This document shows, piece after piece, positions 52,278-61,646 of a stretch of DNA of 64,000 nucleotides (within the stretch, counting starts at the first letter, position 1; every line of letters begins with the position of its first letter). Source of the DNA: Solimonas soli DSM 21787 (GTDB lineage: Bacteria > Pseudomonadota > Gammaproteobacteria > Nevskiales > Nevskiaceae); NCBI RefSeq assembly GCF_000474945.1, contig NZ_AXDW01000001.1, positions 1 to 64,000 on the forward strand, given 5' to 3'. Under the pieces are notes generated by a model. The model was not told the origin of the DNA, did not search any database, and saw only the letters and a list, made by a program, of their open reading frames with translations. Both the position numbers and the translations under genes were made by a program.

Positions 52278-54992
52278 ATGCCGAGGGCGAACGATCCGGC
52301 GGCGGCCGCGTCGCCGGGCCGGGAGGTGTTCCGCGCGCTGGCGCGCGCCGTCTGGCGCCGGCGCGCGCGTGCCGGCCTCGCGCTGGCGCTGCTGGTCGCC
52401 AGCAAGCTCGCCTTCGTCGGCGTGCCGGCGCTGCTGAAGCAGATCGTCGACCGCTTCAGCCATCCGGAATCTCTCGGCATCCTGCCGGTCTTCCTGCTGC
52501 TGGCCTACGCGCTGCTGCGCCTCGCCGGCGGCGTCTTCAACGAGTTGCGCGACATCGTCTTCTCGCGCATCAGCGAACGCATCGTCGCCGACTACACGCG
52601 GCGCGCCTTCGCGCACCTGCATGCGCTCGGCGCCCGCTTCCACCTGACGCGGCAGACCGGCGGCGTGGTGCGCGACGTCGAGCGCGGCACGGCGGGCATC
52701 GGCTTTCTGCTCGGCATGGCGCTGCTGACGATCCTGCCGACGCTGGTCGAAATCGGCGCCGTGGTGGCGATCATCGCGGCGGCCTACGCCTGGCCGTTCA
52801 TCGCCATCATCATCGTCACCTTCGTCGCCTACACGGTCGCCACGCGCCTGCTGACCGAGCGCCGCGCAGCCTTGCAGCGGCAGCGCATCGAGCTCGATGC
52901 GCGCGCCAACGGCCGCATCGTCGACAGCCTGCTGAACTACGAGACGGTCAAGGCCTTCGCCAACGAGCGCTACGAATCGCAACGGCTCGACGCGCTGCTC
53001 GAGGAGCGCCAGAGCATCGCCCTGCGCACCCAGCACGCGCTGTCGACGCTGCACGTCGCGCAGAGCACGGTGATCGCGGCCGGCGTCGGCGCGGTGATGC
53101 TCTACGCCGGCCAGCGCGTCGCCGCCGGCATCCTGACGGTCGGCGACCTGGTGCTGATCAACTCGTACATCCTGCAGGTCTGCCTGCCGCTGAACTCGCT
53201 CGGCTTCGTGTTCCGCCAGGCCAAGGACGCCATGCTCGACGTCGAGCGCCTGCTGCGCCTGCTGCGGCAGCCGGCCGACGTCATCGAGCGGCCCGGCATG
53301 CCGACCCTGCAGGTGACGCGCGGCGAGGTGCGCTTCGAAGCGGTGTCGTTCGGCTACGACGCGGCGCGGCAGGTGCTGTGGGATGTCGACTTCACGATCC
53401 CGCCGGGCGGCACGGTCGCCGTGGTCGGCGGCAGCGGCTCGGGCAAGTCCACGCTCGCGCGCCTGCTGCTGCGCTTCTACGATCCGCAGCAGGGCCGCGT
53501 GCTGATCGACGGCCGCGACATCCGCGAGGTCACGCAGGCCAGTCTGCGCCAGCAGATCGGCATCGTTCCGCAGGACACCGTGCTGTTCAACGACAGCATC
53601 GCCTACAACATCGCCTACGGTCAGCCGGGTCTCGGCGCCGGCCGGCCGCCGGCTTCGCTCGCGAGCGTGATCGACGCGGCGCGCGCCGCACACGTGCACG
53701 AGTTCATCGGCAATCTGCCCGAGCAGTACGACACGCCGGTCGGCGAGCGCGGCCTCAAGCTGTCCGGCGGCGAGAAGCAGCGCCTCGCCATCGCCCGCGC
53801 GCTGCTGCGCAATCCGCCGATCCTGATCTTCGACGAAGCCACTTCGGCGCTCGACACGCGCTCGGAGCGCGCGATCCAGGCCGAGCTCGATCGCATCTCC
53901 AGGGACCGCACCACGCTGGTCATCGCGCATCGCCTGTCGACGGTCGTCGACGCCGACCAGATCCTCGTGCTGGAGCGCGGCCGCGTCGTCGAGCGCGGCC
54001 GCCACGCCGAACTGCTCGCCGCCGACGGTCTCTACGCGCAGATGTGGGCCCTGCAGCAGACCCAGGGCGAGATCGAGAAGACCGAGCAGAAGCTGGCGAT
54101 GCAGCCGGTCAATCTCCTCGCCCTGCTGGCCGGCGTGGTCGACGCGCTGCGCCCGGTGCTGGAGGCGCGCAGCATCACCCTCTACACCGCGCTCGACGAG
54201 CAGAGTTCGCGCGTCACCGGCGATCCGAGCGGCCTGCAGAAGCTGTTCTGGGACCTGTGCACGAGCGTCATCGATCTCAGCGCCGCCGGCGGCCGCATCG
54301 AACTGGAAGTGGAACGCGCCGGCCCCCATGCGCGCGTCGTCGTCGCCGGCCAGCGCGCGGGCGCCGGTGAACCGCCGCCGGCGCCGCGCGCCAGCGAGCT
54401 GCCGCTCGATCCGCTGCGCGCTCGCTCGGTGGTCGAGCTCAACCGCGGCACGCTCGATCTCGCCGAGCACAGCGACGGCGCCTTGCGCTACTGCGTCGAG
54501 CTGCCGCTGCGCGCGGTCGACGAAATCCGTCCGGCGCGCGAGAAAAACGGCGTGCGGCCGTTCGGATCGCTGGACGGCCTGCGCGTGATGGCGATCGACG
54601 ACGAGGACGACGCGCGCGAGGCGCTTGGCGCAGTGCTCGAAAGCCGCGGCGCCCGCGTGCAGACCGCGCGTTCCGGTCATGCCGCGATCGAGCAGCTCGC
54701 CCGCCTGCCGTCCGACGCCTGGCCGGAAGTGCTGATCTGCGACATCGCGCTCGGCGACGAGAGCGGCTATGACGTGCTGCGCCAGCTGCGCGCGCTGGAG
54801 GGCGCGCGCGACGTGGCGCTGGAGCGCCGCCTGCCGGCGGTCGCGCTGACCGGCTATGCCGGCGCCGACGATCGCATGCGCGCGCTGATGGCCGGCTTCC
54901 AGATTCACCTCGCCAAGCCGGTCGATCCGGAGGAACTGGTGGCCACGGTCGGCACGCTGGCGCGTCGCAAGCCGGCCGCGCGCGCGCATTGA
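52278..54992 (+). CDS. Atm1-type ABC exporter fused to degenerate histidine-kinase ATPase domain and receiver domain
   Basis: 904 residues in one uninterrupted frame. Residues ~20-330: six-helix exporter domain of the Atm1/ABCB7 type (GGVVRDVERGTAGIGFLLGM, LLNYETVKAFANERYESQRL). ~340-590: nucleotide-binding domain with Walker A GGSGSGKST (384-392), Q-loop IVPQDTVLF, signature LSGGEKQR (495-502) and Walker B LIFDEATSALD (Asp519/Glu520). ~608-755: a domain like the HATPase part of hybrid kinases (VTGDPSGLQKLFWDLCTSVI, then VVELNRGTLDLAEHSDGALR) but with the N-box Asn residues and G boxes lost and no phospho-His domain before it. ~765-900: receiver with AIDDEDD, phospho-acceptor Asp822 in ICDIALGDESG, and LAKPVDPEE. 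Transport may be gated by receiver phosphorylation. The start has no clear ribosome site. Confidence 0.88.
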   Translation: MPRANDPAAAASPGREVFRALARAVWRRRARAGLALALLVASKLAFVGVPALLKQIVDRFSHPESLGILPVFLLLAYALLRLAGGVFNELRDIVFSRISERIVADYTRRAFAHLHALGARFHLTRQTGGVVRDVERGTAGIGFLLGMALLTILPTLVEIGAVVAIIAAAYAWPFIAIIIVTFVAYTVATRLLTERRAALQRQRIELDARANGRIVDSLLNYETVKAFANERYESQRLDALLEERQSIALRTQHALSTLHVAQSTVIAAGVGAVMLYAGQRVAAGILTVGDLVLINSYILQVCLPLNSLGFVFRQAKDAMLDVERLLRLLRQPADVIERPGMPTLQVTRGEVRFEAVSFGYDAARQVLWDVDFTIPPGGTVAVVGGSGSGKSTLARLLLRFYDPQQGRVLIDGRDIREVTQASLRQQIGIVPQDTVLFNDSIAYNIAYGQPGLGAGRPPASLASVIDAARAAHVHEFIGNLPEQYDTPVGERGLKLSGGEKQRLAIARALLRNPPILIFDEATSALDTRSERAIQAELDRISRDRTTLVIAHRLSTVVDADQILVLERGRVVERGRHAELLAADGLYAQMWALQQTQGEIEKTEQKLAMQPVNLLALLAGVVDALRPVLEARSITLYTALDEQSSRVTGDPSGLQKLFWDLCTSVIDLSAAGGRIELEVERAGPHARVVVAGQRAGAGEPPPAPRASELPLDPLRARSVVELNRGTLDLAEHSDGALRYCVELPLRAVDEIRPAREKNGVRPFGSLDGLRVMAIDDEDDAREALGAVLESRGARVQTARSGHAAIEQLARLPSDAWPEVLICDIALGDESGYDVLRQLRALEGARDVALERRLPAVALTGYAGADDRMRALMAGFQIHLAKPVDPEELVATVGTLARRKPAARAH

Positions 54993-54999
54993 GCGCGCA

Positions 55000-55014
55000 G
55001 GGCACGCGGCTTGC
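55000..55014 (+). promoter_or_regulatory. Candidate sigma-54 promoter for the BON-domain gene
   Basis: GGGCACGCGGCTTGC matches TGGCACG-N4-TTGC at every position except the first. The predicted start near 55026 gives a 26-nt leader with CGGAGA as ribosome site. This is the strongest RpoN-type site in the window. Confidence 0.6.
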
Positions 55015-55051
55015 GGCCGTCGATGCCCCGCATCCCACCGGAGATTCTTCC

Positions 55052-55957
55052 ATGCGCAGACCTTTCTCCCGTCATCCGGACGACTACGAGCGCCGCCGCC
55101 GCGATCCCGTCGGCGGCGGTCACCAGCGCGGCGCGCACGGCTATGGCGGCGCCGGCAGCAACGATTCCGATCTCGAACCGCCGGGCGGCTCCTGGGGCAA
55201 TCGCGAGGTGCGCCACGTCGATTCGCGCGGCGCGGCGCCGGGCGGCGACGAGCACCCGCGGTGGCGTCGCGACGACTGGGACGAGGATCGCTACGGCTAT
55301 CCCGAGGCCACCAGCTACGCGCGCGAAATGCATCGCGGCCGCGACGCCTACCAGCCCGAGGGCCGCTTCGCGCAAGGCGACGAAGGCTGGCGCGACGGCG
55401 GCATCGACTTCGAGGGCGGCCGTTCCCGGGGCCAGGCGCACGCGCCCGACGGCGGCAGCGGCCACGGATATCGGCGACGCGACGAGTGGCAGCGCCGCGC
55501 GCCGCGCGACGAGGGCCGCGAGCGCGGCGACGATCGCGACTATGGCTCGCTCGGCGCGCGCCGGACAGCGCGCTTCGGCGCCGGGCCGGCAGCTGGCGGC
55601 GTCTGGCGTGCCGAGCGCGGGCCGAAGGGTTACACACGCTCCGATGAGCGCATCCGCGACGACGTCTGCGAACGTCTTTACCACGAGCCGGGCATCGACG
55701 TGCGCGAGGTGAGCGTGCAGGTGCAGGACGGCAGGGTGATCCTCGAAGGCACGGTGCCCGATCGCGCCATGAAGCATCGCATCGAGGATCTTTGCGAGCG
55801 CTGCATCGGCGTGCGCGACATCGAGGACCGCATCCGCGTCGAACGCGTGAGCGACGCCGTGCACCGCGCCGAAGCGAGTGCCGATCAGGCCGACGACCGG
55901 CGCGAGGCCGCCGAGGACGGCAGGCCGCGCGGCGTGCTCATCGGCAGCCGGCACTGA
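55052..55957 (+). CDS. BON-domain protein with long disordered N-terminus
   Basis: 301 residues. The first ~200 are highly charged and Gly/Arg/Asp-rich with no hydrophobic segment (RRPFSRHPDDYERRRRDP, GGSWGNREVRHVDSRG). A BON domain follows at about 205-275: GYTRSDERIRDDVCERLYHE, VSVQVQDGRVILEGTVPDRA, RCIGVRDIEDRIRVER. BON domains bind phospholipid or peptidoglycan-associated surfaces and are often stress-induced, but here no export signal is visible. CGGAGA precedes the ATG. It follows the ABC-receiver fusion by 59 nt and has its own sigma-54-like site. Confidence 0.82.
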   Translation: MRRPFSRHPDDYERRRRDPVGGGHQRGAHGYGGAGSNDSDLEPPGGSWGNREVRHVDSRGAAPGGDEHPRWRRDDWDEDRYGYPEATSYAREMHRGRDAYQPEGRFAQGDEGWRDGGIDFEGGRSRGQAHAPDGGSGHGYRRRDEWQRRAPRDEGRERGDDRDYGSLGARRTARFGAGPAAGGVWRAERGPKGYTRSDERIRDDVCERLYHEPGIDVREVSVQVQDGRVILEGTVPDRAMKHRIEDLCERCIGVRDIEDRIRVERVSDAVHRAEASADQADDRREAAEDGRPRGVLIGSRH

Positions 55958-55965
55958 CGGGCGCC

Positions 55966-55995
55966 GGGATGGGCCGCGCCGCGGCGGCCCATCCC
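55966..55995. terminator. Bidirectional terminator-like hairpin
   Basis: GGGATGGGCCGC and its exact complement GCGGCCCATCCC form a 12-bp stem with a 6-nt loop between the convergent ends of the BON gene and the DUF6496 gene. There is no strong T-run, but the stem is very stable and the position is apt. Confidence 0.5.
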
Positions 55996-56008
55996 CTGCC
56001 GGCCCGTC

Positions 56009-56272
56009 TCAGCGCGGAGCGCCGCGACTCCTGCGCCGCGCCGTGCTGCGCCGCCGCGCCGGCACCTTGGCGCCTTTCTTGCGCGCCTCGGACAGGCCGA
56101 TGGCGATGGCCTGCTTGCGGCTCTTCACGGTGCCGCCCTTGCCGCCCTTGCCGCTCTTGAGCGTGCCGCGCTTGGCGCGATGCAGGGCCGCGCCGACGCG
56201 CTTCGAGGCCGATTTGCCGTACTTGCGCGTGGTGCCGCGCTTCTTCGCTGCCGCCTTCTTGGTTGCCGCCAT
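56009..56272 (-). CDS. Small basic DUF6496-like protein
   Basis: 87 residues, strongly basic: MAATKKAAAKKRGTTRKYGK, a Lys/Gly stretch, then SRKQAIAIGLSEARKKGAKV, which is the DUF6496 signature, and an Arg-rich end. The Lys/Ala N-terminus is histone H1-like, so nucleic-acid binding is plausible but unproven. AAGGAG lies 9 nt before the ATG. A weak -24/-12 match (GG...TTGC, minus strand 56324-56310) lies at the right distance. Confidence 0.75.
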   Translation of the reverse strand: MAATKKAAAKKRGTTRKYGKSASKRVGAALHRAKRGTLKSGKGGKGGTVKSRKQAIAIGLSEARKKGAKVPARRRSTARRRSRGAPR

Positions 56273-56325
56273 GAGCATTCTCCTTGGCTGTCTGCGCCTC
56301 CTGCGCGCGGCAATCCACAGTCCGC

Positions 56326-57708
<1,383 letters not shown>

Positions 57709-57759
57709 GCTGTTCACCTTCCCTGGCAGGACGCCGCGAGGGCGTGGAATCGAATCGAG

Positions 57760-57774
57760 GCACGGCGCGTGCCA
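57760..57774 (-). promoter_or_regulatory. Candidate sigma-54 promoter of the activator gene
   Basis: The minus strand reads TGGCACGCGCCGTGC: a full TGGCAC -24 element, N5, and GTGC at -12. Predicted start near 57748, 40 nt before the ATG, implying autoregulation. The site is part of a palindrome (GGCACGGCGCGTGCC), so it could instead be an operator. Confidence 0.4.
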
Positions 57775-58093
57775 CGTCGCGCGATGCGCGTCGCAGCTGC
57801 GGGATGCCGAACACGCGCGGCCGCGCGCTGCCTGCAGATTGCCGGCCCGGCGCCGGCGATCGTGCAGGCTGCAGGCAGGCGCCGCGCGTGCACCGATGCG
57901 CGCGCGGCGTGAGAAATCTGCGGCTCGGCGCCGACTGTTGAAGCGCCTTGCGATGCGCCGGCGGCTGGCACGAAGCATGAAGGAGCCGGTCTCCGCGCGG
58001 CGCCCGAACGCTGGCGTCGCCGCACGCTCGCAGCCGCCATGGAGGCATGCGTCCGCGCGGGCCGTTCCTTCTCTTTTGCGCGGCGCGCGGCGG
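57775..58093. other. Gene-free spacer between two regulator genes
   Basis: The 385-nt interval between the activator start (57708) and the kinase stop (58094) contains, apart from the candidate promoter, no supported gene, repeat or RNA. Reading frames here are Arg/Ala-rich and lack ribosome sites. Confidence 0.5.
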
Positions 58094-59200
58094 TCACGAG
58101 GCCTCCATGAACGCCTGCTTCGGCAGCTCGATGCCGAACACGGCGCCGCCGCCGACGCGCGGTTCGTACCAGAGGTGGCCGCCCATCTGCATGACGTCCC
58201 GCTTGGCGATCGCCAGGCCCAGCCCGCTCGAATGCGGCGCAGCGGCGGGCGCCGCGGCTTCCTTGCCGAGCAGGCGCGCGTAGCGGCGGAACAGGCGGCC
58301 GCGCATCGCGTCGGGAATGCCGGGGCCGCGGTCCATCACCAGCAGGCGCGCGTGCCCGGTGCGCGTATCGCTGATCTCGATTTCGACCGGCGAGCGCTCC
58401 GGCGCGTAGCGGATGGCGTTCGACAGCAGGTTCTGCACGACGTTGCGCGCCACGAAAGGGTCGGCGCAGGCCTGCGCCGTGCCGCGCACGACGATGTCCA
58501 TGCCGCGCGCCTCGGCGGCCGGCTTCTGCGCGCGCGCCGCGTGCACCGCGACCTCGCGCAACTCGATCGGCTCGGGGTGATAGCCGCGCAGGCGGCCCTC
58601 CTCCGGTCCGCAGAGAAAGCGCTGGATGAACTGCAGCGCCTGCTCGGCGCCGCCGACGATGTCGCCGAGCAGTTCGTCGCGGCGTTTCTCGTCGCGGGCG
58701 TCGCCGAGCAGGCGCGCGGCGAACAGCACGGCGCCGATCGGATTCTTGAGATCGTGCGCGACGATGTGCGCCACCTCCTCGCGCTCGCGCACCATCTCGG
58801 CGAGACGATCGCGGGCGATTTTCAGATCGAGATGCGTGCGCACGCGCGCCAGCAGCTCCTCCATGAGGAAGGGCTTGGTGATGTAGTCGACGGCGCCGGC
58901 GGCGAAGGCGTCGACCAGCACCGTGCCGTCGTTGGCGCCGGTGACGAAGATCACCGGCACGTCGGCGAAGCCGGCCTCGCGCAGCGCGCGACAGGTTGCG
59001 CGCCCGTCCATGCCGGGCATGAGGATATCGAGGAGAACCAGATCGGGCCGCCGCGCCTTGGCGCGCGCCAGGGCTTCGTCGCCGGAGCGCGCCGGCATGA
59101 TCGCGTAGCCGGCCTGCTCGAGCGCGTCGCCGATCAGCTGAAGATTGATGTCGCGGTCGTCGGCGACCAGCACCAACGGGGCCCGCGCCTCATCCGCCAT
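58094..59200 (-). CDS. Receiver-histidine kinase protein
   Basis: 368 residues with the reverse order REC then kinase. Receiver 8-125: VADDRDIN, Asp58 in LVLLDILMPGMDG, TGAN and TKPF. The HisKA domain follows with His149 in HIVAHDLKNPIGAVLFAARL, and the HATPase has N-box NVVQNLLSNAIRYAP, G1 MDRGPGIPD and G2 SSGLGLAIAK. No sensor or membrane domain, so it should take phosphate from another kinase or bind a partner. GGAG precedes the ATG. It lies directly upstream of the NtrC-type activator on the same strand and is a candidate partner for it and for the receiver of the ABC fusion. Confidence 0.9.
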   Translation of the reverse strand: MADEARAPLVLVADDRDINLQLIGDALEQAGYAIMPARSGDEALARAKARRPDLVLLDILMPGMDGRATCRALREAGFADVPVIFVTGANDGTVLVDAFAAGAVDYITKPFLMEELLARVRTHLDLKIARDRLAEMVREREEVAHIVAHDLKNPIGAVLFAARLLGDARDEKRRDELLGDIVGGAEQALQFIQRFLCGPEEGRLRGYHPEPIELREVAVHAARAQKPAAEARGMDIVVRGTAQACADPFVARNVVQNLLSNAIRYAPERSPVEIEISDTRTGHARLLVMDRGPGIPDAMRGRLFRRYARLLGKEAAAPAAAPHSSGLGLAIAKRDVMQMGGHLWYEPRVGGGAVFGIELPKQAFMEAS

Positions 59201-59416
59201 GGCGCCGCTCCATGGCGATCCGCTCGATGCGGATGGCAGTCAGGCCCTGCCAGCGATGCCGCAATCGCATGAATCGGTCTCCTCGCGCTCGTCCGTGAAC
59301 GCCCCCGATTCCCCGATCCCCGACTTCGCGTCCTACTATGCCATGCAAAACGACAATCTCAAGCCTGCCGGAGCCATTCATCGGCGCGGCTCGGGCCGTC
59401 GCGCCGCGCCGCGTGC

Positions 59417-59431
59417 GGGCATCGCGCTTGC
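59417..59431 (+). promoter_or_regulatory. Candidate sigma-54 promoter for the small gene at 59484
   Basis: GGGCATCGCGCTTGC, identical over 15 bases to the site upstream of the UXS gene (37275). Predicted start near 59443, a 41-nt leader. The surrounding 283-nt intergenic region shows no other feature. Confidence 0.45.
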
Positions 59432-59483
59432 CGTCCGCCACGCACGACGACCGCATCGGCCGTCGCAATGAACGGAGAGCAGC

Positions 59484-59699
59484 ATGGCCAGGGAACAGCA
59501 GCGCGGGCCCCGCGCCCGCAAGATCGAACTCGAACGCCGCCTCGACGCCAACGCCGAACTCGGTCGCGGCGCTGCGGCGAACGACGCCACGCCACCGCAG
59601 CAGGCGACGCCGCGCGGTCACAAGGCGCAGCAGGCGCAGCCGCATCGACCGGGCCGGCCGAGCGGCGGCAACATTCGCAATCCGCTCGACGAGGAATGA
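59484..59699 (+). CDS. Small hydrophilic hypothetical protein
   Basis: 71 residues: MAREQQRGPRARKIELERRL, then DANAELGRGAAANDATPPQQ and a Gln/His/Pro-rich end (GGNIRNPLDEE). Unrecognised, no hydrophobic segment. CGGAGAG lies 8 nt before the ATG. Composition resembles the small disordered proteins at 38409-39539, and it shares the same type of upstream -24/-12-like site. Confidence 0.6.
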   Translation: MAREQQRGPRARKIELERRLDANAELGRGAAANDATPPQQATPRGHKAQQAQPHRPGRPSGGNIRNPLDEE

Positions 59700-59783
59700 G
59701 CGGGCGCCGCGGCCGCATGCCGGCATCGGCATTCATTGCGCGCGCCGACAGTGCCGGCGCCGTGACGGACGCCGCGCGCGGCT

Positions 59784-60806
59784 TCAGCGGCAGACGGCGC
59801 CGCTGCCGGCGCAGGCCGTCTCTTCGATCTGGATGGTGCTGTGGGTGATGCCGAAGCGTTCCTGCAGGACGCGCTGGATGGCCTGCAGGACGGCGTCGCG
59901 ACCGCCGTCGTCGCGCAGCGTGGCGTGCAGCGTGACGATCGGCCGATCGTCGCTGAGCGACCAGGCGTGGACATGGTGGATGCTGGCGACCGCGGCGATC
60001 TCGGCTTCGAGCGCGGTGGCGATCGAGCGCTCGTCGAGACCGTCCGGCGCGCCTTCGAGCAGCACGTGCGCCGACTGCCGCGCGATCGCCAAACCGCTGC
60101 GCACCATGAGCAGGGCGACGAGTGCCGAGAGCAGCGGATCGGCGGCCATCCAGCCACGCCACCAGATCAGGCCGCCGGCCAGCAGCGCGGCGACGCTGCC
60201 GAGCAGATCGCCGATCACATGCGCAAGGGCGCCGCGCACGTTGAGGTTCTGCTCGCCGCCGGAGAGGACCGCGAAAGCCGCGAGATTGACGAGCAGGCCG
60301 AGCACGGCGACGACGACGACCATGCGTCCCTGCACGTCCACCGGCTGCCAGAGCCGCAGGCCGGCTTCGACGAGGATCCACAGTGCGAGGGCGAGCAGGC
60401 CGAGGCCGTTGACGAAGGCCGCGAGCACCTGCCAGCGGTGATGGCCGTAGCTCATCGCCAGGGTCGCCGGGCGCCGCGCCGCGCGCACGGCGGCGAAGGC
60501 CATGGCCAGCGCCGCGGCGTCGGTCAGCATGTGCGCAGCGTCGGCGAGCAGCGCGAGCGAGCCGGAAATGATGCCGCCTGCCGTTTCGGCAAGCATGAAG
60601 CCCGCCGTCAGCCACAGCGCCCAGAACAGCTTGCGCTCCGAGGCGCCGGCGCCGTGCAGATGCGGTCCATGGGCGTGGCCATGCCCGTCGTGATCATGCG
60701 CGTGCCGCTGCCCGCCGGCCTGTTGCGTGCCCGGCGCGGCCCGCTCGTGACCGTGGTCGTGCCCATGGTCGTGCGCATCGTCGGCGTGGGCGTGATCGTG
60801 CGGCAT
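59784..60806 (-). CDS. Cation diffusion facilitator, CzcD/ZitB type zinc exporter
   Basis: 340 residues. The N-terminus is extremely His/Asp-rich (HDHAHADDAHDHGHDHGHER), a metal-buffering tail, then six membrane segments with SLALLADAAHMLTDAAALAM (HxxxD) in TM2, YGHHRWQVLAAFVNGL, and AHVIGDLLGSVAALLAG (HxxxD) in TM5. The C-terminal domain is SIHHVHAWSLSDDRPIVTLH. It exports Zn2+/Co2+/Cd2+ from the cytoplasm. The ATG at 60806 was preferred over an in-frame GTG at 60848 close to the DUF455 stop; either is possible. Last gene of the metZ-DUF455-CDF string. Confidence 0.9.
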   Translation of the reverse strand: MPHDHAHADDAHDHGHDHGHERAAPGTQQAGGQRHAHDHDGHGHAHGPHLHGAGASERKLFWALWLTAGFMLAETAGGIISGSLALLADAAHMLTDAAALAMAFAAVRAARRPATLAMSYGHHRWQVLAAFVNGLGLLALALWILVEAGLRLWQPVDVQGRMVVVVAVLGLLVNLAAFAVLSGGEQNLNVRGALAHVIGDLLGSVAALLAGGLIWWRGWMAADPLLSALVALLMVRSGLAIARQSAHVLLEGAPDGLDERSIATALEAEIAAVASIHHVHAWSLSDDRPIVTLHATLRDDGGRDAVLQAIQRVLQERFGITHSTIQIEETACAGSGAVCR

Positions 60807-60854
60807 GGTCGAAGCGGTGATGGCAGGGTCTACAGTATCGCCGCTCACCGCGAT

Positions 60855-61628
60855 TCACGCACCGGCCGCCGCCGGCAGCTCGGCATCGCTGAAGCCGGCG
60901 GCACGACGCGCAGCGAGATTGAAGGGCGGATGCAGGCGCACGCCGTGTTCGGCGAGCAGGCGCGTCCAGGTGGCGTCGGGATCGAGGCGGCGTTCGGCGC
61001 AGAGATGGCGGAACCAGCGCGTGCCGATCTCGACGTGCCGCACTTCCTCGCGCAGGATCACCTCGAGCACGGCGACCGTGTCGCGATCGCCGACGTCGCG
61101 CAGGCGATCCATCATGCCCGGTGTCACGTCGAGGCCGCGCGCTTCCAGCACGCGCGGCACCAGGGCCATGCGCAGCAGCGGATCATGCGCGGTCTTCTCG
61201 GCCGCTTCCCAGAGGCCGTTGTGCGCCGGCAGCTCGCCATAGTCGCTGCCCAGCGCGCGCAGCCGCGCGCGCACCAGCAGGAAATGGCGCGCCTCGTCCT
61301 GCGCGACGCCGAGCCAGTCGGCGTAGTAGGCGGCCGGCAGCCCCGCGAAGCGCCAGCCGGCGTCGAGCGCGAGATTGACGGCGTTGAATTCGATGTGCGC
61401 GACCGCGTGCAGCAGCGCCGCCCGTCCCTCGCGCGTGCCGAGACCGCGCCGCGGCACGTCGCGCGGCGAGATCAGCACGGGCTTCGGCGGCCGGCCCGGC
61501 ACCGCGCGCGGATCGTCGTCGCAGGCCGCGGCCACGTCGACGCGCAGCGCGGCGACGCGCGCGCACTTGAGATCGGCGTCGGTCTCCGCCAGGGCCGCAT
61601 GCCAGGCTTTGCGCACTGCCGCGTCCAT
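60855..61628 (-). CDS. DUF455 ferritin-like protein
   Basis: 257-residue all-helical protein of the DUF455 family. Carboxylate/His metal ligands typical of ferritin-like di-iron proteins are visible: LLHAVAHIEFNAVNLALDAG (His, Glu), GVAQDEARHFLLVRARL (Glu, His) and VILREEVRHVEIGTRWF (Glu, His). The biochemical role of the family is not established; sequence layout recalls MiaE-like tRNA hydroxylases. 18 nt downstream of metZ on the same strand, so probably co-transcribed. Confidence 0.82.
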   Translation of the reverse strand: MDAAVRKAWHAALAETDADLKCARVAALRVDVAAACDDDPRAVPGRPPKPVLISPRDVPRRGLGTREGRAALLHAVAHIEFNAVNLALDAGWRFAGLPAAYYADWLGVAQDEARHFLLVRARLRALGSDYGELPAHNGLWEAAEKTAHDPLLRMALVPRVLEARGLDVTPGMMDRLRDVGDRDTVAVLEVILREEVRHVEIGTRWFRHLCAERRLDPDATWTRLLAEHGVRLHPPFNLAARRAAGFSDAELPAAAGA

Positions 61629-61646
61629 CGCCGGCTGCGTGCTGGC

